Below, piece by piece: positions 13,255-17,636 of a stretch of 17,636 bases of DNA. Positions within the stretch are counted from its first letter, which is position 1. Every line of letters starts with the position of its first letter. This DNA comes from Caldifarciminota bacterium. GTDB lineage: Bacteria > Hydrothermota > Tepidihabitantia > SM23-42. The stretch lies in assembly GCA_023128195.1 (NCBI GenBank), contig JAGMEL010000241.1, forward strand, positions 1 to 17,636, written 5' to 3'. Below the pieces are notes generated by a model that saw only the letters and a program-made list of their open reading frames with translations, had not been told where the DNA came from and searched no databases. Position numbers and translations under genes: made by a program.

Positions 13255-14427
13255 ATGAAGGTCCTCTTTGTTGCCACTGCTTACAAACGTTATGATGGGG
13301 ATATAATAACCCCCTGGCTTACCGAGCTAATACTCCGGCTTCGTGACAAAAAGATCGATGTAGAAGTATTTACTTCATCCTACAAAGGCTTGCGTGATCA
13401 GATCCTTGATGGTGTCAAGATTCATCGCTTTCGTTACTTTTTGAAAAATTTGGAAACCCTCACGCATGATGAAACAGTAGCCGACCGGTTAAGCCACAGT
13501 CCCTTTAGCCTGCTCTTAATATTCTTTTATATGATAGCTGGCTCCTGGGCAATTGTCCAACTGGTAAGAAGAGAAAAATATGATATCGTTCACATTCACT
13601 GGCCATTTCCTCACATTATCTTTGGCGCCTTTGCCAGAATTGCCGGTAAAACCCGCCTTTTTTCAACCTTTTATGGGCGCGAAATACGCTGGTTCACGAA
13701 AAAATTCAAGTGGCTGGCAAAGTGCCTCTCGATTTTGCTGAATAAGTCTAACATGATCACTGCAATATCTACTCATACAAGAACTGAATTAGGAAAATAT
13801 ATCAAAAGTGAAATAGAAGTCATACCGTTCAGCGCTGTAGTTCCGGAAAGAAAAGTAAGTATTAGCGACGACAAAATTATTCTTTTTGTTGGACGGATTG
13901 TAGAACGAAAAGGTATAAAATACTTGATTAAAGCCTTTAACGAGGTGAAGGATGAAATACCTCATAACCTGGTTATCATCGGCGATGGACCAGAACGTCC
14001 GGATTTAGAAAAACTCGCTGATCGGCTTGACCTGCATTCCCGAATTCGTTTTACCGGCTGGATTTCGACTGACGAAAAGCTGCAGCACTATGAAAAATGC
14101 AGCTTTTTAGTGCTGCCGGCAGTATATGATAAACAAGGCGATATTGAAGGTCTTGGCGTAGTTATGATCGAGGCGATGAGTTGCCATAAACCGGTTATTG
14201 CCTCAAATGCGGGTGGGATCACAGATATTGTTCAGGATCGCATAAATGGTCTACTCGTTCCGCCGGGTAATACCTCAGCACTTGCCAGAGCAATACGAAC
14301 ACTGGCAAGTGATACGGAGCTTAGCAAAAAAATGGGAGAGCGGGCTAAGAAAAGTATTGACGAAAGGTTCAATTGGGATAAAATTGTGAATAAGTTAATC
14401 TCGTTATATATCACCGAGGAGAAATAA
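13255..14427 (+). CDS. Family 4 glycosyltransferase
   Basis: This 390-residue GT-B enzyme has an N-terminal acceptor domain (MKVLFVATAYKRYDGDIITPWLTELILRL...) with DIVHIHWPFPH. The C-terminal donor domain contains ILFVGRIVERKGIKYLIKAF, IIGDGPERPDLEKL, and the E-x7-E motif in EGLGVVMIEAMSCHKPVIASNAGGI. It is a retaining transferase of the Glycos_transf_1 family, using a nucleotide sugar; the specific sugar is not evident. There is no strong Shine-Dalgarno; the 100-nt upstream region contains repeated ATTCG elements and no consensus promoter. Its stop TAA (14425-14427) abuts the ScpB ATG, with the ribosome site GAGGAG inside its last codons, coupling the two. Confidence 0.9.
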   Translation: MKVLFVATAYKRYDGDIITPWLTELILRLRDKKIDVEVFTSSYKGLRDQILDGVKIHRFRYFLKNLETLTHDETVADRLSHSPFSLLLIFFYMIAGSWAIVQLVRREKYDIVHIHWPFPHIIFGAFARIAGKTRLFSTFYGREIRWFTKKFKWLAKCLSILLNKSNMITAISTHTRTELGKYIKSEIEVIPFSAVVPERKVSISDDKIILFVGRIVERKGIKYLIKAFNEVKDEIPHNLVIIGDGPERPDLEKLADRLDLHSRIRFTGWISTDEKLQHYEKCSFLVLPAVYDKQGDIEGLGVVMIEAMSCHKPVIASNAGGITDIVQDRINGLLVPPGNTSALARAIRTLASDTELSKKMGERAKKSIDERFNWDKIVNKLISLYITEEK

Positions 14428-15096
14428 ATGGACGGTTCTAATATGAAGTGTACTATTGAAGCATTATTAATTGCAACAGACATGCCATTATCTTTAAAAA
14501 AGATGATGGCAATCACTGAATTATCCGGGGATGAAATTAGAAGATATGTTGATGAATTGAATCAAGAGTATCGAATCTCAGAACGGTCATTTGAGATTAA
14601 GGAAATTGCAGGTGGATTTCAGATATATACGCTGCCCGTATTTGCTGATTGGGTAAGTGCATTACATGAGCGTAAGAGCAGACTTTCCAGGGCGGCACTT
14701 GAGACCCTGGCAATAATTGCTTATCATCAGCCCATTACACGACCTGAAATAGAAAAATTACGCGGTGTCGACTCAACCTGCGTCCTGGATACACTTCTGG
14801 AAAAAGGGTTGATTAAAACCAGCGGGAGATTGCCAGTACCTGGTAGACCAATAAAATATGCTACAACAAAAGAATTTTTAAGGTACTTTGGAATCAAAGA
14901 TATAAGTGACCTTCCCCGAGAGGAAGACTTTGGCGAAAGAGCAACAGGCAGTACCATCGAAGAAATAACACGTGAACCAGACGATGAAAGTATTAAAGGA
15001 AAACCCGAAGAATTAAATAAAGAGACTGGGGAGGAAAAACAGGATGAGGCTATTGACGAAATTACAGACAACATAATTGCTGATGAACAGAGTTAA
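14428..15096 (+). CDS. scpB: Segregation and condensation protein B
   Basis: This 222-residue protein is the winged-helix ScpB subunit of the SMC-ScpA condensin, which compacts and segregates the chromosome. Signatures are IEALLIATDMPLSLKKM at the N-terminus and SRAALETLAIIAYHQPITRPEIEKLRGVDS, with GRPIKYATTKEFLRYFGIKDISDLP in the second winged helix. The last ~50 residues are acidic and low-complexity (EEDFGERATGS...), a common disordered tail. Start may be ATG 14428 or the fifth codon (14440). scpA is not adjacent; instead a glycosyltransferase gene directly precedes it and a QueG-like gene follows after 20 nt. Confidence 0.92.
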   Translation: MDGSNMKCTIEALLIATDMPLSLKKMMAITELSGDEIRRYVDELNQEYRISERSFEIKEIAGGFQIYTLPVFADWVSALHERKSRLSRAALETLAIIAYHQPITRPEIEKLRGVDSTCVLDTLLEKGLIKTSGRLPVPGRPIKYATTKEFLRYFGIKDISDLPREEDFGERATGSTIEEITREPDDESIKGKPEELNKETGEEKQDEAIDEITDNIIADEQS

Positions 15097-15116
15097 TCGT
15101 TTTTAAATACATTGCG

Positions 15117-15770
15117 ATGCAAATGAATTGCGCAAAAGAAGAGATAAAAAAATTACTTCTCGGTTTTAATGTTAAAATTGTTGGTTTTTGTAAAATCCCT
15201 CTCAATATTAAAATACCTGAAATAGAAGACACTCTGCCAAGAGCAATTGTTTTTGGTTACCCGCTTTCAAAATCTGTCTTAGCGACAATAAAAGACCGTC
15301 CAACTTTGATCTATAAACATCACTATAAAACAGTAAACTGGATTTTAGACCAGACCGCATACCACCTGGTTCGTTTCATTGAAGAGAGGAATAAAAAGGC
15401 GATTGCAATACCCGCATCCCAGACAATCGACTGGGAAACTCAAAAAGGGCACATATCCCACAAAGTACTGGCAAAAGAGGCTGGTTTAGGATTCATTGGA
15501 AAAAGTGGTTTGCTCATTCATCCTGTGTTTGGCGCACAGGTGCGTTATGCTTCAATACTTACTGATTTAAATTTTGAACCTGATCAAACAAATAATGCGG
15601 ATTGTGGTACATGCCGAAAGTGCATTGAGGCGTGTCCGGCAAAGGCAATTACTGAAGACGGCGTAGACTTATCTCGCTGTCTTGTACAACTAAAAGAATT
15701 TTCGAAAATCAGAGGTATTGGTCAGTATATTTGCGGTGTTTGTGTAAAAGTCTGTAATGGCAGAAATTAG
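15117..15770 (+). CDS. Short QueG-like Fe-S protein (COG1600-related)
   Basis: This 217-residue protein resembles epoxyqueuosine reductase. It has AKEAGLGFIGKSGLLIHP (about 119-136), VRYASILTD, and two cysteine clusters: C163-x2-C166-x2-C169-x3-C173-P, and C189 with C206-x2-C209-x3-C213. These would hold two [4Fe-4S] clusters. It is much shorter than QueG (over 300 residues) and lacks the C-terminal HEAT-like part. In the remembered QueG alignment, the conserved catalytic Asp before the AGxGxxGK motif appears to be replaced: here the stretch reads QKGHISHKVLAKEAG. It may therefore be a paralogue with another role. ATG 15117 or 15123 may start it. Its last 14 nt overlap the DUF4416 gene; queD and queC lie downstream. 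Confidence 0.75.
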   Translation: MQMNCAKEEIKKLLLGFNVKIVGFCKIPLNIKIPEIEDTLPRAIVFGYPLSKSVLATIKDRPTLIYKHHYKTVNWILDQTAYHLVRFIEERNKKAIAIPASQTIDWETQKGHISHKVLAKEAGLGFIGKSGLLIHPVFGAQVRYASILTDLNFEPDQTNNADCGTCRKCIEACPAKAITEDGVDLSRCLVQLKEFSKIRGIGQYICGVCVKVCNGRN

Positions 15771-16305
15771 AAAGCCACAAAAAGTTTTATTGTTAATTGG
15801 GCTCATTTTTGTAAAGGACTTCGAACTTGATAAAGTATTAAATGAATTAAAGAATGATCTAGGCAGTATCTTAATGACATCTAATACTATATCTTTTACC
15901 CACACTACATATTACAATAAAGAAATGGGTAGTAAACTTATGAGACAGTGGGTCGTGTTTGACAAATTGATTATACCTGATACTCTTGTTCAGTTAAAAC
16001 ATACAACTAATACTATTGAGAAAAAATATTTAAATGAGCGAGGCGGCAGAAAGATAAATATCGACCCGGGTATTTTATCATTGAGTAATCTAATCCTTGC
16101 CTCAACAAAAAATTTTTCACACCGGATATATCTTGGCAAAGGTATCTATGCAGAGGTAACGCTTATTTATAAAAATAAAACTTTCACTCCTTTAGAGTGG
16201 ACATACCCGGATCATCAGGAGAAAATTGCAATCGAACTCTTTGAAAAAGCGCGGGGGATACTGAAAAAACGTTTGGTAAATTTCCCCTCATCTTCCCACC
16301 TTTAG
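15757..16305 (+). CDS. DUF4416 family protein
   Basis: This 182-residue protein matches my recollection of DUF4416: FTHTTYYNKEMGSKLMRQWVVFDKLI, KINIDPGILSLSNLILASTKNFSHRIYLGKGIYAEVTLIY, and a final LEWTYPDHQ. The function of the family is unknown. It has no membrane segment or signal peptide and is probably cytosolic. Its start lies 14 nt inside the QueG-like gene, in a different frame, so the two are likely co-translated and may work together. The stop codon lies in the left arm of a nested hairpin (16295-16358). Confidence 0.82.
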   Translation: MAEIRKPQKVLLLIGLIFVKDFELDKVLNELKNDLGSILMTSNTISFTHTTYYNKEMGSKLMRQWVVFDKLIIPDTLVQLKHTTNTIEKKYLNERGGRKINIDPGILSLSNLILASTKNFSHRIYLGKGIYAEVTLIYKNKTFTPLEWTYPDHQEKIAIELFEKARGILKKRLVNFPSSSHL

Positions 16306-16358
16306 ATTTAGATCTCTATTTATCTTCCTCCCCCTTGAAGGGGGAGGATAAAGGTGGG
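16295..16358. repeat. Nested hairpin between the DUF4416 gene and queD
   Basis: Outer arms CCCACCTTTA (16295-16304) and TAAAGGTGGG (16349-16358) surround an inner near-perfect palindrome at 16326-16348 (TCCTCCCCCTT, G, AAGGGGGAGGA). The left outer arm includes the stop codon of DUF4416. No T-run follows, so it may be a dispersed hairpin repeat, an mRNA-processing site or an attenuator before queD. Confidence 0.75.
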
Positions 16359-16381
16359 GCTGATAAATAAAAGGAGCAACA

Positions 16382-16741
16382 ATGTTTGAACTTTCAGTTG
16401 AAGGAGCGTTTTCAGCGGCACACCAGGTAAAAGGTTATCCTGGTGATTGTGCGGGCATTCACGGACATACCTATCGAATTAGTGTAAAAATCAGGGTTAA
16501 AAATCTGGATAAACTTGGTATGGCAATGGATTTTCGCCGTATGAAAAAAGAGTTAAATAAAATACTGAAGAGATTAGATCATACGACCTTAAATAAACTA
16601 CCTTTTTTTAAAAAACACAATGCCACGGCAGAATGGATAGCCGTGTATGTTTATAATGAAATGAAGAAAAAAATAAAACAAATAGCATCAGTCACTGTAT
16701 ACGAAGGTCTGAATAATACTGTTACTTACTATGAAGATTAG
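16382..16741 (+). CDS. queD: 6-carboxy-5,6,7,8-tetrahydropterin synthase
   Basis: This 119-residue T-fold enzyme converts dihydroneopterin triphosphate to 6-carboxytetrahydropterin in the pathway to preQ0 and queuosine. Zinc ligands are H14, H27 and H29 (HGH), and C23 in GDCAGIHGH is the catalytic cysteine in the C-x3-HGH spacing of QueD. RLDHTTLN carries the catalytic His and VTVYEGLNNTVTYYE the substrate-binding Glu. A GGAG lies 5 nt before the ATG. queC follows 117 nt downstream; folE and queE are not in the window. Confidence 0.92.
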   Translation: MFELSVEGAFSAAHQVKGYPGDCAGIHGHTYRISVKIRVKNLDKLGMAMDFRRMKKELNKILKRLDHTTLNKLPFFKKHNATAEWIAVYVYNEMKKKIKQIASVTVYEGLNNTVTYYED

Positions 16742-16770
16742 ATTGCCGCACAGGGAAAGATGAAGTTAAG

Positions 16771-16831
16771 AAGTTCAGAAGTTCTGAACCTCATATCTTC
16801 AAAACTTCAAAATTTCACAGGGCTTAAGCCC
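16771..16831. repeat. Composite repeat region between queD and queC
   Basis: It contains AAGTTCAGAAGTTCTGAA (an inverted repeat TTCAGAA/TTCTGAA), the AACTTC-type stretch 16782-16816 shared with the HcnB gene start, the dispersed 12-mer ATTTCACAGGGC (16812-16823) and the palindrome GGGCTTAAGCCC (16820-16831). I saw no preQ1 riboswitch in it. Confidence 0.65.
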
Positions 16832-16858
16832 CTATCCTAAAGAGGAGTAAGAACTAAC

Positions 16859-17491
16859 ATGAAATCCAACAGCATCATTTTGCTATCCGGCGGTTTAGAT
16901 TCTATTGTCAGTGCTGCCATTGCAAAGGAAAAAACCACACCACTCTTTGCCCTAACATTCGATTATGGACAGCGTGCAGCAAAGATGGAAATCCAGGCGT
17001 CAAAAAAAACCTGCAAGGCGTTGAAAATAAGACATATGGTTATTAAACTACCATTTTTTGCGGAATTCAAAAAACTCCTTATGTTGCAAACCGGGGAAGA
17101 GGTAAACATTGAAAAATTCAACAAATTAAAAGACGTTTGGATTCCCAATAGAAATGGTCTATTTATCAATATTGCTGCATGTTATGCAGAATATTATGGC
17201 GCACATTTCATAATAACCGGTTTTAACCGTGAAGAAGCAGAAGACTTTCCTGACAATAGACCGCAGTTCATCGCCGCGACAAATCATGCATTGATGTTCA
17301 GCACGCTTACAAAGGTTAAGGTGAGAAGTTTTATTTCTGAATATACAAAGAAACAAATCTATAAACTCGGATTAAAATACAACGCGCCTATGCGATATAT
17401 CTACTCGTGCTACCTTGGAAAACAGAAGATGTGCGGCAAATGCGCCTCGTGCAGGAGGTTAAAAAACATCATAAACGAATTAACCGAATGA
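16859..17491 (+). CDS. queC: 7-cyano-7-deazaguanine (preQ0) synthase
   Basis: This 210-residue protein is an ATP-pyrophosphatase that converts 7-carboxy-7-deazaguanine to preQ0. The PP-loop SGGLDS (10-15) binds ATP, FDYGQRAAKME and WIPNRNG are QueC signatures, and FNREEAEDFPDNRPQFI lines the substrate site. The C-terminal zinc site is C184 with C192-x2-C195-x2-C198. A GAGGAG ribosome site lies ~11 nt before ATG 16859. With queD it gives two of the four steps to preQ0; the partner queE may lie beyond the window. preQ0 may feed tRNA queuosine or, in some bacteria, DNA modification. Confidence 0.93.
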   Translation: MKSNSIILLSGGLDSIVSAAIAKEKTTPLFALTFDYGQRAAKMEIQASKKTCKALKIRHMVIKLPFFAEFKKLLMLQTGEEVNIEKFNKLKDVWIPNRNGLFINIAACYAEYYGAHFIITGFNREEAEDFPDNRPQFIAATNHALMFSTLTKVKVRSFISEYTKKQIYKLGLKYNAPMRYIYSCYLGKQKMCGKCASCRRLKNIINELTE

Positions 17492-17517
17492 TAATGAATA
17501 CCGCGAATCTAGCACCC

Positions 17518-17591
17518 TCATTGCGAGGAACCTCTCTCTTCTTGTCATTGCGAGGAATGAAATGACGAAGCAATCTCAAAGTAAGAGATTG
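17518..17591 (+). repeat. Dispersed TCATTGCGAGGAA repeat with hairpin, after queC
   Basis: TCATTGCGAGGAA occurs twice (17518-17530 and 17545-17557). The second copy begins the element that ends GAAGCAATCTCAA (17567-17579), also present inverted at 2836-2887. CAATCTC and GAGATTG (17571-17577 and 17585-17591) form a hairpin. The rest of the window to 17636 has no gene that I can support. Confidence 0.75.
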
Positions 17592-17636
17592 CCGCGCCTT
17601 CACTTCGCTCAGGCTCGTCTATAATGAGAAAAAGAC

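Noticed and set aside
16742..16858. preQ1 riboswitch before queC
   Set aside because: The expected compact preQ1 fold with its A-rich tail pairing into the loop is not seen; the region is made of dispersed repeats.
1..17636. CRISPR array or known defence system
   Set aside because: The repeats have no regular spacers, and no cas, restriction-modification or toxin-antitoxin genes are present; the ATPase alone is not enough to call one.

Overview
The window is an AT-rich, gene-dense bacterial chromosome segment. The M1 peptidase ends in a C-terminal beta domain of the secretion-sorting type (VFDITGRKIYE...GIYHVIV). Together with a bactofilin, ScpB, an RnfB-like ferredoxin and many short dispersed repeats, this suggests an uncultured anaerobe of the FCB/WOR-3 (Stahlbacteria-like) kind. 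That placement is inference; no rRNA is present to test it.

Layout. 1-704 is the 3' end of a gene for a lectin-like surface protein. 727-2709 (minus) holds a SAM methyltransferase and a UDP-glucuronate 4-epimerase-like enzyme. 2969-4234 (plus) is an AAA_14/DUF4143 ATPase flanked by direct repeats. 4439-8313 (minus) carries a secreted M1 metallopeptidase, an agmatinase/ureohydrolase, and a membrane-anchored RnfB-like polyferredoxin. 8462-9912 (minus) is a two-gene HcnA/HcnB-type flavin/Fe-S oxidoreductase. 10151-12097 (minus) is a tight bactofilin, MBL-hydrolase, PurQ operon, preceded by tRNA-Glu(CUC). From 12492 everything is on the plus strand: two glycosyltransferases, ScpB, a short QueG-like Fe-S protein overlapping a DUF4416 gene, then QueD and QueC of 7-deazaguanine synthesis. 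No intergenic gap exceeds 300 bases.

The most striking signals are not in the protein content. Eight promoters share the same grammar: a -35 of TTGACA (once TTTACA), exactly 16 bp, then TATAAT (once TATACT). At five protein genes the start codon lies only 5-8 nt beyond the -10 hexamer with no Shine-Dalgarno, which predicts leaderless or almost leaderless mRNAs. At the tRNA gene the mature 5' end lies 7 nt beyond the -10 hexamer, predicting a leaderless pre-tRNA. Most genes inside operons, and two promoter-proximal genes with longer leaders, have Shine-Dalgarno sequences instead.

Several families of short repeats fill the gaps between genes, and some appear to have entered reading frames. The epimerase carries three in-frame low-complexity or repeat-derived stretches, and the HcnB-like protein has an N-terminal extension that matches an intergenic repeat.
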